64,000 nucleotides of DNA from JANQGH01 sp039177555 (lineage in GTDB: Bacteria; Pseudomonadota; Alphaproteobacteria; DSM-16000; Inquilinaceae). Location: positions 1 through 64,000 of the forward strand of contig JBCDFV010000023.1 of the NCBI GenBank assembly GCA_039177555.1, read 5' to 3'. Positions 8,663 to 16,831 of this stretch are shown here, one piece after another (the stretch's first letter is position 1; every line of letters starts with the position of its first letter). Below the pieces are notes generated by a model. The model worked only from the letters and a program-made list of their open reading frames with translations, was not told the origin of the DNA and made no database searches. A program made the position numbers and the translations under genes.

Positions 8663-9598
8663 TTACTCAAACATGCCGCGATACTCGTCGACATTCTCCG
8701 AGGTCACGATGTCGATCGGGATGTAGACGATCGGGTCGACCGAGCCGCCTTCGATCAAGGTCATCGCGGCCTCAACCGCGGCCACGCCCTCGCCATACGG
8801 GTCCTGCTGCACCACGGCGACGACCCAGCCCTCGTCAATGCCGTTGATCGCCTGGGCGGTCAGGTCCCAGCCGAAAACCTTCACGGAATCGGTCAGGCCC
8901 TGGCTTTCGACGGCGGCGACGGCGCCGATCAAAGCCGGCTCGCCCGAGGCGTAGATCGCGTCCATGCCCGGGTTGGCCGTCATCAGGTTTTCCGCCGCCG
9001 CCAAGGCGACGTCCTGGACGTTCTGGCCGTCGACGGTGTTGAGGATCTCGATCGACATGCCGGAACCTTCGACGACCTCGACAAAGCCGTCGACGCGTTG
9101 GTTCTGAATGAACGAGTTCAGCGCGCCCACGATGCCGACCGTGGCTTCGCGGCCCATCTCCTCGTCGACATAATCGACGAAGAATTGGCCGATATCGCGC
9201 CCGGCCTGGGTGTTGTCGACACCGATGAAGGTCTCGTTATCACCGTCGGGGATCTGGGCGTCGATCGCGATCACCGGAATGCCCGCCGCGACGGACTGCG
9301 ATATCGCCGGCTTCACGCCGTTCACGTCGATGGCGACCAGGATAATGGCGTCCACGCCCTGGCTGATATAGGTCTCGATGGCGTCGTTCTGGGCCGACGG
9401 CACGTTGTTGGCGTTGAAGATCACCAGGTCGGCGCCGGCCTCTTCGGCAGCGGCCGTCGCGCCGTCATTGATCTGGTTGAAGAACAACGCCTGCTGGTTG
9501 ATCGTCACCAGCGCGATGGTTTCGGCCGATGCGCTGGCGCTGAGGCCCGTCATCAAACCGGCCGCGGCCAATGCGGCGATGCCAATGGATTTCGACAT
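8663..9598 (-). CDS. Ribose-type sugar ABC transporter substrate-binding protein
   Basis: A 311-residue periplasmic binding protein of the RbsB (Peripla_BP_4) family. A Sec signal peptide ends around SASASA. The mature chain starts ETIALVTINQQALFFNQI, and contains GVDAIILVAIDVNG, the hinge-associated VIAIDAQIP and the late PYGEGVAAVEAAMTLI. It is the first transporter gene of the minus-strand operon and has a good promoter and ribosome binding site upstream (GGGAGAAGG). The ligand is probably a monosaccharide or sugar derivative, and pairing with a phosphotriesterase-like hydrolase hints at a lactone or ester. Confidence 0.93.
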   Translation of the reverse strand: MSKSIGIAALAAAGLMTGLSASASAETIALVTINQQALFFNQINDGATAAAEEAGADLVIFNANNVPSAQNDAIETYISQGVDAIILVAIDVNGVKPAISQSVAAGIPVIAIDAQIPDGDNETFIGVDNTQAGRDIGQFFVDYVDEEMGREATVGIVGALNSFIQNQRVDGFVEVVEGSGMSIEILNTVDGQNVQDVALAAAENLMTANPGMDAIYASGEPALIGAVAAVESQGLTDSVKVFGWDLTAQAINGIDEGWVVAVVQQDPYGEGVAAVEAAMTLIEGGSVDPIVYIPIDIVTSENVDEYRGMFE

Positions 9599-9674
9599 GG
9601 GTTTCCTTCTCCCTTGTTGACTGAGCCTTCCCGGTCGCGCCTTTAACTCTGATCAGCGGCACGACCATCCGGCG

Positions 9675-9704
9675 ATTATTCAAGCGGTCATGACGTCAGG
9701 TCAA
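9675..9704 (-). promoter_or_regulatory. Promoter of the ribose-type ABC operon
   Basis: On the minus strand TTGACC (9699-9704) and AATAAT (9675-9680) are 18 bp apart. The start site would lie about 70 nt before the binding-protein ATG. A TTTGAAAC/CTTGAA element sits immediately upstream of the -35 box. Confidence 0.5.
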
Positions 9705-9709
9705 GTTGC

Positions 9710-9728
9710 TTGAATGAAAGGTTTCAAA
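9710..9728. promoter_or_regulatory. Candidate XRE-cupin operator before the ABC operon
   Basis: The segment CTTGAATGAAAGGTTTCAA and the adjoining A contain the octamer GTTTCAAA (9721-9728), which recurs at 10367-10374 in front of the XRE-cupin gene. Its position just upstream of the -35 box of the transporter promoter suggests activation or shared control. Two copies are thin evidence. Confidence 0.35.
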
Positions 9729-9738
9729 ACGGCTCGTT

Positions 9739-10353
9739 TTAGAATGTCGGCGGCGTGTTCACCCAAAAGATGCTGGCCGGTTCGTCCGACGGGTTGCGAT
9801 AGGCGTGGGGCAGGGTGGACCGGAAGACGAAGGCATCCCCCGCCGACAGGGTATAGACCTGTCCGTCGATCTCCAGCTCGACCTGCCCTTCGATGACGTA
9901 TCCCACCTCCTCTCCATCATGCGCGATCGGCGCGTCGCTGCTGCCGCCGGCGCGGATATGGTGGATGTTGCACTGAAGCAGATGGTTGGGGTCGTAGGGC
10001 ACCACGCGCTCCAAGCTAATGCCCTCGCCCTGGCGCAGCGGGTCCAGCGCGATCATCGGCCGTTCGCCTTGCCGGAAGACGATGCCGGGATCGCCCTCGG
10101 TCTCGTCGAACATCCAGCCGATGTTAAAGCCCAGTTCGCGCGCCAGCCGGTGCAGCATGGGCAGCGACGGGGTCGCCTTACCATTTTCGTATTTCGACAG
10201 CAGGCTTTCCGAACAGCCGGCGAGATCGGCCAACTGTTTCAGCTTCAGCCCCCGCAGGCGCCGCGCCAGGCGCAGCCGGGTGCCGATCCTGCCCAGCGTC
10301 GCGTCACCGTCCGACGTTTCCGAATGCCGAAGTGCCATTCCGGCATCATGCAT
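9739..10353 (-). CDS. XRE-family regulator with C-terminal cupin sensor
   Basis: About 204 residues from the ATG at 10353; a TTG three codons earlier is also possible. The N-terminal half holds an HTH_XRE domain (LRLARRLRGLKLKQLADLAG, then CSESLLSKYENGKATPS). The C-terminal half is a cupin_2 domain with APIAHDGEEVGYVIEGQVEL and LPHAYRNPSDEP, the usual ligand-sensing arrangement. It lies directly upstream of the ABC operon on the same strand and shares the GTTTCAAA octamer with its promoter, so it probably regulates that operon and itself. The effector is unknown. Confidence 0.9.
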   Translation of the reverse strand: MHDAGMALRHSETSDGDATLGRIGTRLRLARRLRGLKLKQLADLAGCSESLLSKYENGKATPSLPMLHRLARELGFNIGWMFDETEGDPGIVFRQGERPMIALDPLRQGEGISLERVVPYDPNHLLQCNIHHIRAGGSSDAPIAHDGEEVGYVIEGQVELEIDGQVYTLSAGDAFVFRSTLPHAYRNPSDEPASIFWVNTPPTF

Positions 10354-10366
10354 GTCCTTCAAGTCA

Positions 10367-10374
10367 GTTTCAAA
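10367..10374. promoter_or_regulatory. GTTTCAAA octamer upstream of the XRE-cupin gene
   Basis: Second copy of the GTTTCAAA element found before the transporter operon, here within CTTCAAGTCAGTTTCAAA, next to the regulator start. This is compatible with autoregulation. It is weak evidence, resting on an 8-bp match plus flanking TTCAAG similarity. Confidence 0.3.
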
Positions 10375-10466
10375 TAGTTCTAGCCGGTCAAGGCTGGCAA
10401 GCGCGATTTGGCTGGTCGACGCGGGTAGGGCTCAGGTCTTCTCGATCCGGCTGGGTTCGCCGGAAA

Positions 10467-10482
10467 ATGGATCGTTCCAATC
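10467..10482. promoter_or_regulatory. Secondary LacI-type half-operator
   Basis: The stretch ATGGATCGTTCCAAT matches the right arm of the palindrome at 10562-10577 exactly (CGTTCCAAT against CGTTCYAAT) and the left arm partly. The two sites are about 95 bp apart, close to nine helical turns, so looping by one repressor tetramer is possible. Confidence 0.35.
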
Positions 10483-10561
10483 ATGCAGGGTCTCTGGAGG
10501 TTGGTCCGCCTTCTGCGGATTGTCGCTTGACCGAGTCTAGCTGTCGGCGTATCAACGAGTA

Positions 10562-10577
10562 ATTGGAACGTTCTAAT
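10562..10577. promoter_or_regulatory. Palindromic LacI-type operator
   Basis: ATTGGAACGTTCTAAT is a 16-bp palindrome with one mismatched pair and a central CG, the layout expected for a LacI-family operator. It precedes the LacI gene and the oxidoreductase/CoA-transferase operon, so autoregulation together with the operon is likely. It also contains the most upstream possible TTG start of that gene, which argues for translation starting further downstream. Confidence 0.6.
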
Positions 10578-11681
10578 AAACACATCGTTCCCAACCGATA
10601 CTGCAAGCTGCAGACAGGGAGTGGAGCGCTGATCACCCACGACAAGCAGACGGACAGGCCGCGTCGGCGTGTGACGGTGATCGACATCGCGCGCCATGCC
10701 GGTGTGTCGAAGTCGACGGTGTCGCTCGTCTTGCGCTCCAGCCCCTTAGTGAAGGCGGAGACACGGCGTTTGGTCGAACGGGCGATCGACGATCTCGGCT
10801 ATGTCTACAACCGGGGCGCGGCCAATCTGCGCCAGGCCCGCTCGAACATGGTCGGCATGGTGATCAACGATCTGGCCAACCCGTTTTTCGCCGAACTGGC
10901 GGTCGGTATCGAGCGTGTGTTTCAGGGCGCCGGCTATGTGCCGTTCATCGCCAATACGGCTGAAAACCCGATGCGCCAGGCGGAGGTGCTGCGCGCGCTG
11001 CGTGAGCAGGGGGTGGCCGGCCTGATCGTCTGCCCCAGCCGGAATACACCGTCGGACGCGTTCAAGGGCCTGGTGGCGGACGGCGTCCCGGTCGTGCAGG
11101 CGATGCGCAAGGTCGATGGCGCGCGGGCGGCCAGCATCGTGCCGGACAACCGGCGCGGCGGCCAGCAGGCGACGGAACATCTCTTGGCGCTTGGCCACAG
11201 ACGCATCGCCTTTCTCGGCGGCTATCGGGATACCTTCGCCCATGCCGAACGCTCCGGCGGCTATCGCCAGGCCTTGGAGGCCGCCGGCGTTGGCGTCGAC
11301 CCGGCCCTCATCATCGACGGCCCGCCGAACCGTGACGGCGGCGAGATTGGCTTGGCCCGGGCGCTGGCCCTGCCGAACGCGCCGACGGCCGCGCTGTGCT
11401 TCAACGATGTCGTGGCGTTCGGGGTCCTGGCGGGCCTGCGCCAGCGCGGTCTGACGCCGGGCGTCGACTTTGCCGTCGTCGGCTTCGACGATGTCACGGA
11501 CGCGCGGCACGCCTCGCCACCCTTGACCACGGTCGCGGTCGACAGTTTCGCGCTGGGTGAGCGCGCGGCGCAGGCGATGCTGCGCATGGTGCATGGCGAT
11601 GCCACGCCGGTTGAGGGCGTCGGCGACGTCCACTTGGTCGTGCGCGAAAGCTGCGGCGCGGGCATGGAGCAGGCGGCATGA
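10563..11681 (+). CDS. LacI-family transcriptional regulator of the downstream oxidoreductase operon
   Basis: The helix-turn-helix (VTVIDIARHAGVSKSTVSLV) begins around codon 37 of the longest frame, so the true start is probably later than the TTG at 10563. Candidates are a CTG at 10629 behind AGGGAG, or the GTG at 10671 immediately before the HTH. The ligand domain is complete (MVGMVINDLANPFFAELAVGI at its start; FAVVGFDDVTDARHASPPLTTV near the end). The stop overlaps the next gene's ATG, so the regulator is the first gene of the operon it probably represses. By family the effector would be a sugar or polyol. Confidence 0.9.
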   Translation: MERSNKHIVPNRYCKLQTGSGALITHDKQTDRPRRRVTVIDIARHAGVSKSTVSLVLRSSPLVKAETRRLVERAIDDLGYVYNRGAANLRQARSNMVGMVINDLANPFFAELAVGIERVFQGAGYVPFIANTAENPMRQAEVLRALREQGVAGLIVCPSRNTPSDAFKGLVADGVPVVQAMRKVDGARAASIVPDNRRGGQQATEHLLALGHRRIAFLGGYRDTFAHAERSGGYRQALEAAGVGVDPALIIDGPPNRDGGEIGLARALALPNAPTAALCFNDVVAFGVLAGLRQRGLTPGVDFAVVGFDDVTDARHASPPLTTVAVDSFALGERAAQAMLRMVHGDATPVEGVGDVHLVVRESCGAGMEQAA

Positions 11682-12688
11682 TCGACGTTCGATGGGGCCT
11701 GATCGGGGCCAGCAACATTGCCCGCCAATATGTGATCGACGCGATCCGCAGCCAGCCGAACGGCCAGGTCGTGGCGGTCATGAGTTCGAGCATGGATCAC
11801 GCCAAAAGCTACGCGGCGGAGAACGACATTCCGGCCGCGTACGACGATGTCGGTGCGCTGCTCGCCAGCCACAACGTCGACGCCGTCTACATCTCATCCA
11901 CGAACGAAAAGCACCATGATCAGGCGATCGCCGCCGCGCGTGCCGGCAAGCATGTGCTGTGCGAAAAGCCGCTCGCGCTGAGCCTGGAGGATGCCCGCGC
12001 TATGGTCGCGGCGGCGCACGAGGCGGGCGTCGTGCTGGGCACCAACCATCATCTGCGCAACGCCGCCGCCCACCGCACCATGCGCCAGGCGATCAAGGAC
12101 GGCCGCATCGGCCGGCCGATCGCCGCGCGCGTCTTCCACGCTGTCTATCTGCCCGAAAGCCTGCAGGGCTGGCGCATCGACAACCCGGCGGCCGGGGGCG
12201 GCGTCGTGCTCGACATCTCGGTCCATGATGCCGACACGCTGCGCTTCGTCCTGGACGACGAGCCGGAGGAGGTGGTGGCCGTCACCCAAAGCGCCGGCAT
12301 GGCGCATGGCGCGCTGGAAGACGGCGTCATGGCCGCGATCCGCTTCCGCTCTGGCCTGATCGCCCAGATCCATGACTCGTTCACGGTCGCTTATGCCGGC
12401 ACCGGCTTTGAGGTCCACGGCACCGACGGCTCCCTGATCGCCCGGGACGTGATGACCCAGCAGCCGATCGGCACGATCGTGCTGCGCACCGCGGCCGGCG
12501 ATGAGACCCTAGAGATCGCGCACGAGAACCTCTACGTCCACGCCCTGCGGCTGTTCCATGGGGCGATTGCCGGCGAAGGCGAGCCGGCGGCCACGGGCGA
12601 GGATGGCGTCCGCTCGCTGGCGCTCGGCCTGGCGGTGCTTGAGGCCGCCCGGACGGGCCATGTCGTGCCCGTGGAACCGGGGCTGTAG
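11678..12688 (+). CDS. Gfo/Idh/MocA-family NAD(P)-dependent oxidoreductase
   Basis: A 336-residue dehydrogenase. The N-terminal Rossmann fold has GLIGASNIAR, and the family EKP motif appears as CEKPLAL. The C-terminal domain carries the GGGVVLDISVHDADTLRF stretch, which includes the Asp and His usually involved in catalysis. Family members oxidise or reduce a secondary hydroxyl of sugars, inositols and glycosides. It overlaps the LacI stop by ATGA, so it is the first enzyme of the operon and its substrate may be related to the inducer. Confidence 0.9.
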   Translation: MIDVRWGLIGASNIARQYVIDAIRSQPNGQVVAVMSSSMDHAKSYAAENDIPAAYDDVGALLASHNVDAVYISSTNEKHHDQAIAAARAGKHVLCEKPLALSLEDARAMVAAAHEAGVVLGTNHHLRNAAAHRTMRQAIKDGRIGRPIAARVFHAVYLPESLQGWRIDNPAAGGGVVLDISVHDADTLRFVLDDEPEEVVAVTQSAGMAHGALEDGVMAAIRFRSGLIAQIHDSFTVAYAGTGFEVHGTDGSLIARDVMTQQPIGTIVLRTAAGDETLEIAHENLYVHALRLFHGAIAGEGEPAATGEDGVRSLALGLAVLEAARTGHVVPVEPGL

Positions 12689-12695
12689 GCGGCCG

Positions 12696-14276
12696 ATGTC
12701 CAAGATCGTCACGGCCGCGCGGGCCGCCGACCTCATCGCCGACGGATCGGTCGTGACCGTCAGCTCGTCCAGCGGCCTCGGCTGCCCGGACGCGGTGCTT
12801 CAGGCGATCGGCGAACGGTTCGATCAGGCCGGTACGCCGCGCAACCTGACGACCCTGCACCCGATCGCCGCCGGCGACATGTACGGCATTCGCGGCATCG
12901 ACCATCTGGCCAAGCCGGGCCTGCTGGCGCGCACCATCTGCGGGTCCTACCCGTCGGGCCCCTCGCGGGCCGAGCCGCCGGCGATCTGGCAGATGATCGG
13001 CGACAATGGTGTTGCCGCCTACAACGTGCCCAGCGGCATCCTGTTCGACCTGCACCGCGAGGCGGCCGCCAAACGGCCGGGCGTGATGACCAAGGTCGGC
13101 CTCGACACCTTTGTCGACCCGGATCGCCAAGGCTGTGCCATGAACCAGGCGGCGGCCGAGCCGATCGTGCGCAAGATCACGTTCGAGGGGGACGAATGGC
13201 TGTTCTTCCCGACCATCACGCCGACCGTCGCCATCATCCGGGCGACCACGGCGGACGAAAAGGGCAACCTGTCCTACGAGCATGAAGGCGCCTATCTGGG
13301 CGCGCTCGACCAGGCGTTAGCCGTGCGCAACAATGGCGGCCTTGTCATCGCCCAGGTGAAACGCGTCTGCAAGGCGGGCACGCTGAAACCCCATGACGTC
13401 GCCGTGCCCGGCGTGCTGGTCGACCACATCGTCGTCGCGCCCGACCAGCTTCAGACCACCCAGACGCCATACGACCCGGCGATCAGCGGTGAGATCTTCC
13501 GGCCGCTCGACAGTTTCGAGACCCCCGAATGGGGCGTGGCCAAGGTTATGGCGCGCCGCGTGGCCATGGAGTTGAAGCGCGGCTGGGCGGTCAATATCGG
13601 CTTCGGCATCTCGTCCAACGTGCCCCGCATCCTCTTGGAGGAGGGGCGACATGGCGACGTCACCTGGGTGATCGAACAGGGCGCGGTCGGCGGCGTGCCC
13701 TTGCTGGACTTCAAGTTCGGCTGCGCGTCCAATGCCGAGGCGATCATGCCGTCGCCCCAGCAATTCACCTATTTCCAGGGCGGCGGCTTCGACGCCAGCC
13801 TGCTGTCGTTCCTGCAAATCGGCCGGGACGGCTCGGTGAATGTCTCGCAGCTTTCCGCCAGGCCGCATGTCACGGCCGGTGCCGGCGGCTTCGTCGATAT
13901 CACGGCCCGCGCGCGCAAGATCGTCTTCTCCGGCTTCTTCAATGCCGGGGCGGCGGTCGACATCGACACGGGCCGGCTCAGGATCGATCGCGAGGGCAAG
14001 GTCGCCAAGCTGGTCGATGAGGTCGAGCACGTCTCTTTCTCCGGCCGGCGCGCGGTCGCCCAGGGCCAAGAGGTGACCTATGTGACGGAGCGCTGCGTGA
14101 TGCGCCTGACGGAGGCCGGTCCGGTCGTGACCGAAATCGCACCGGGCGTGGACTTGCGCCGCGACGTGCTCGATCGAGCCGGCTTTGACCTTCAGGTCGC
14201 GCCGAACCTGACGGTGATGCCGGAGAGCCTGTTCCATCCCGACCCGATCGAACTGCCCTTGGACGAGGCGGCCTGA
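12696..14276 (+). CDS. Family I CoA-transferase (acetoacetate/propionate CoA-transferase type)
   Basis: A 526-residue single-chain CoA-transferase with both alpha and beta halves fused, as in propionate CoA-transferase and YdiF. The start is the ATG at 12696, since upstream codons belong to the end of the oxidoreductase. The alpha half includes GNLSYEHEGAYLGALDQAL. The beta half has INVGFGISSNVPR-like NIGFGISSNVPR and the catalytic Glu327 in WVIEQGAVGGVP, the E-x-G-x-x-G-G pattern of this family. It would move CoA from acetyl-CoA or a similar donor to a carboxylate made by the pathway. It is followed with a 1-nt overlap by the hydratase. Confidence 0.9.
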   Translation: MSKIVTAARAADLIADGSVVTVSSSSGLGCPDAVLQAIGERFDQAGTPRNLTTLHPIAAGDMYGIRGIDHLAKPGLLARTICGSYPSGPSRAEPPAIWQMIGDNGVAAYNVPSGILFDLHREAAAKRPGVMTKVGLDTFVDPDRQGCAMNQAAAEPIVRKITFEGDEWLFFPTITPTVAIIRATTADEKGNLSYEHEGAYLGALDQALAVRNNGGLVIAQVKRVCKAGTLKPHDVAVPGVLVDHIVVAPDQLQTTQTPYDPAISGEIFRPLDSFETPEWGVAKVMARRVAMELKRGWAVNIGFGISSNVPRILLEEGRHGDVTWVIEQGAVGGVPLLDFKFGCASNAEAIMPSPQQFTYFQGGGFDASLLSFLQIGRDGSVNVSQLSARPHVTAGAGGFVDITARARKIVFSGFFNAGAAVDIDTGRLRIDREGKVAKLVDEVEHVSFSGRRAVAQGQEVTYVTERCVMRLTEAGPVVTEIAPGVDLRRDVLDRAGFDLQVAPNLTVMPESLFHPDPIELPLDEAA

Positions 14277-15055
14277 TGCAAACCAATCGCGCCAGCCTGT
14301 CGATCGAGGGTGCCGTGGCGGTGATCACGCTGACCCGGCCGGAAAAGCTGAACGCCATCGATCAGCCGATGCTGGCAGACCTGGCGGATTGCGTGCGACG
14401 GGTTGAGGCCGACAACGCGGTCCGGGTCGCGATCCTGACCGGCAGCGGTGATCGCGCGTTCAGCACCGGCGGCGACATCGCGGCCTGGTCGGATCTCGAC
14501 CCGCTCAGCTTCGGGCGGCGCTGGGTCCGCGACGGGCATCTGGTGTTCGACCAACTGGCGCGGCTGCGCCAACCTTTGATCGCTGTGCTGAACGGTCCTG
14601 CCTTCGGCGGCGGCCTGGAACTGGCGGCGACCGCCGACCTGATCGTCGCCGAGGCGCACGCGACCATTGGCCTGCCGGAGACCGGGCTCGGCATGGTGCC
14701 GGGCTGGTCCGGCACCCAGCGCCTCGTCCGCCGCTTCGGCAGCCGCACGGTCAAGCGCATGTCGCTGGCGGGCGACGTCTTCACCGCCGTTCAGGCCGGC
14801 GACGCGGGCATGGTCGATCGCGTGGCGCCGTCGGGCGAGGGATTGACCGTGGCTCGCGAACTGGCCGCGCGGGTCGCGGAACGAGGCCCGGCCGCGGTCC
14901 AGATCGCCAAGCAGATGATCAACGCGGCCGAGGGCGAGGATGCCGAGGCCGCGCTTGAAAGCCTCGCCGGCGCGCTGGTCGCGACCACGCAAGACCTCAA
15001 GGAAGGTGTCGCCGGCTTTCGCGAAAAGCGCGCGCCCGTGTTCCAGGATCGATAG
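14276..15055 (+). CDS. Enoyl-CoA hydratase/isomerase family protein
   Basis: A 259-residue crotonase-fold protein. The oxyanion-hole segments are present (FSTGGDIAAW and AFGGGLELAATADL), followed by IGLPETGLGMVPGWSGTQRL, the region that carries a catalytic acid in hydratases. Its ATG shares the last base of the CoA-transferase stop, so the two are translationally coupled. Together they imply activation of an acid to its CoA ester and then hydration or isomerisation of that ester. Other crotonase activities cannot be excluded. Confidence 0.9.
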   Translation: MQTNRASLSIEGAVAVITLTRPEKLNAIDQPMLADLADCVRRVEADNAVRVAILTGSGDRAFSTGGDIAAWSDLDPLSFGRRWVRDGHLVFDQLARLRQPLIAVLNGPAFGGGLELAATADLIVAEAHATIGLPETGLGMVPGWSGTQRLVRRFGSRTVKRMSLAGDVFTAVQAGDAGMVDRVAPSGEGLTVARELAARVAERGPAAVQIAKQMINAAEGEDAEAALESLAGALVATTQDLKEGVAGFREKRAPVFQDR

Positions 15056-15058
15056 CCC

Positions 15059-15310
15059 ATGATCGCCGCCATCACCCCCGCGCCCATCGCCGAACAGACC
15101 GCCGGCCCGACGGCCTATCGCCTGCTGATCGACGGTGCCTGGACCGATGCCGCCAGCGGCTGTGAGTGGCTGAAGGCGCATGACGGTCGCGAGGTGATCG
15201 CCCGCATGCGGTCCGACGCCGTGGTCTCGGTGGGCCAGCGCATGCCGTTCGCCTTCAACATGGACAAGGCGGTCTTTTTCGACCCGCAAAGCGAACAGCG
15301 GCTTTCCTAG
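15059..15310 (+). pseudogene. Chimeric remnant: aldehyde dehydrogenase start joined to ABC-ATPase tail
   Basis: An 83-codon ORF sits between two coupled genes (3-bp gaps on each side). Residues 20-34 (YRLLIDGAWTDAASG) read like the N-terminus of an aldehyde dehydrogenase. From about residue 42 (DGREVIARM, then VGQRMPFAFNMDKAVFFDP) it reads like the C-terminal TOBE region of a MalK/UgpC-type sugar ABC ATPase. Neither domain is functional at this length. The simplest reading is the scar of an internal deletion that removed most of a dehydrogenase gene and an ABC transporter segment while leaving one open frame. It may still be translated. Confidence 0.55.
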
Positions 15311-15313
15311 TCG

Positions 15314-16831
15314 ATGCGATCAGGTTCGCCCGATGTCGTGATCATCGGCTCCGGCATGGGCGGGGCCACCTTGGCCTATGGCATCGCCGGGTCCGGCGCG
15401 CGCATCCAGATCCTGGAACGCGGCGAGGTCATCGCGCCCGGCCCGGACTGTCGCGATCCGGTGGCTATCTTCGCCAAGGGCGCCTTCCGGCCCGACGAGG
15501 AATGGCTGGACGGCGCGGGGCGCGGCTTCAACCCCGGTAACTACTACTATGTCGGCGGGAACTCCAAATTCTACGGCGCGGTGCTGTTCCGGTTTCGCGA
15601 ACAGGATTTCGAGGCCATGGAGCATGCGGGTGGCATCTCGCCGGCCTGGCCGATCCGCTATGGCGATCTGCAGCCCTACTACAGCGCCGCCGAACAGCTC
15701 TATCAGGTGCGCGGCGACGCGGCGGGCGACCCGACCGAACCGCCCCATTCGGCCGCCTATCCGTTCCCACCGGTGCCCGATGAAGCGCCGATCGCGGCCG
15801 TGCGGTCGCGATTGGAAACACTGGGCCTGAGGCCATTCTCCCTGCCGCTGGCCGTCGATATCGATCGCTGGCTGGAGGGCGGCCAGACGCCGTGGGACGC
15901 CTTTCCCGACACGAACTCCGGCAAGATGGATGCCGAAACCTGCGGCCTCGCCGAGGCTCTGAAACACCCGAACGTTGCGATCGAGACGGGCGCCGAGGTC
16001 ACGCGGCTGATCACCGCGCCCGGCGGCGGTCGCATCGAGGCGGTCGAATACCGCGATCGGGCGGGCGACCTCAAACGGCTGACGCCCAGGCTCGTGACCC
16101 TATCGGCGGGGGCGGTGAACTCCGCCGCGCTGCTGCTGCGCTCCGCCAACGACGACTACCCGACCGGCCTCGCCAACCGGTCCGACCAGGTCGGCCGCAA
16201 CTTCATGAACCACAACACCTCCGCGCTGCTGTCGATCGACCCGCGCCGGGTGAACGATTGCGTCTATCAAAAGACCATCGGCATTAACGATTTCTATCTG
16301 GACGACGGCGAGGGCGGGCCGCCCTTGGGCAATGTCCAGCTTCTCGGTCGTGTCTCCGCGCCCATCCTGAAGGCCAATCTGAAACGCCTGCCGTCCTGGC
16401 TGGTCGCGCGCATCGCCCGGCATGCGATCGACTGGTACGCGATGAGCGAGGATCTGCCCGATCCCGACAGCCGCGTTCGGATCGACGGCGCGTCGCGCAT
16501 CGTGCTGGACTGGCGGCGCAGCAACATGGCGCCGCACCGCAAGCTGGTTGCGCGCATGCGCCGCGTCCTTCGCCAGGCCGGATTCCCGATCGTGCTTTCC
16601 AGACAGTTCGACCGCCGCACGCCGTCCCATCAATGCGGCACGGTGCGGTTCGGCGACGATCCGGCGACCTCGGCGCTCGATCCGTTTTGCCGCGCGCACG
16701 ACCATGCGAACCTGTTCGTGGTCGATGCCAGCTTCATGCCCAGCTCCGCCGCCGTGAACCCGGCCCTGACCGTGGCCGCCCAGGCCCTGCGCGTGGCCGA
16801 TCACCTCACGCAAACGGACCTTGCCGCATGA
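15314..16831 (+). CDS. GMC-family FAD-dependent oxidoreductase (pyranose-oxidase-like branch)
   Basis: A 505-residue flavoenzyme. The dinucleotide-binding motif is VVIIGSGMGGATLAYGIA, and the FAD-associated YYVGGNSKFYGAVLFRF comes early. The C-terminal catalytic region has SHQCGTVRFGDDP (His) and SSAAVNPALT (Asn). The chain lacks a signal peptide. This branch of GMC enzymes tends to oxidise sugar or glycoside hydroxyls rather than choline. It overlaps the SDR gene by ATGA. With the Gfo/Idh enzyme, the second GMC gene and the SDR, the operon encodes four different alcohol-oxidising proteins. Confidence 0.88.
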   Translation: MRSGSPDVVIIGSGMGGATLAYGIAGSGARIQILERGEVIAPGPDCRDPVAIFAKGAFRPDEEWLDGAGRGFNPGNYYYVGGNSKFYGAVLFRFREQDFEAMEHAGGISPAWPIRYGDLQPYYSAAEQLYQVRGDAAGDPTEPPHSAAYPFPPVPDEAPIAAVRSRLETLGLRPFSLPLAVDIDRWLEGGQTPWDAFPDTNSGKMDAETCGLAEALKHPNVAIETGAEVTRLITAPGGGRIEAVEYRDRAGDLKRLTPRLVTLSAGAVNSAALLLRSANDDYPTGLANRSDQVGRNFMNHNTSALLSIDPRRVNDCVYQKTIGINDFYLDDGEGGPPLGNVQLLGRVSAPILKANLKRLPSWLVARIARHAIDWYAMSEDLPDPDSRVRIDGASRIVLDWRRSNMAPHRKLVARMRRVLRQAGFPIVLSRQFDRRTPSHQCGTVRFGDDPATSALDPFCRAHDHANLFVVDASFMPSSAAVNPALTVAAQALRVADHLTQTDLAA

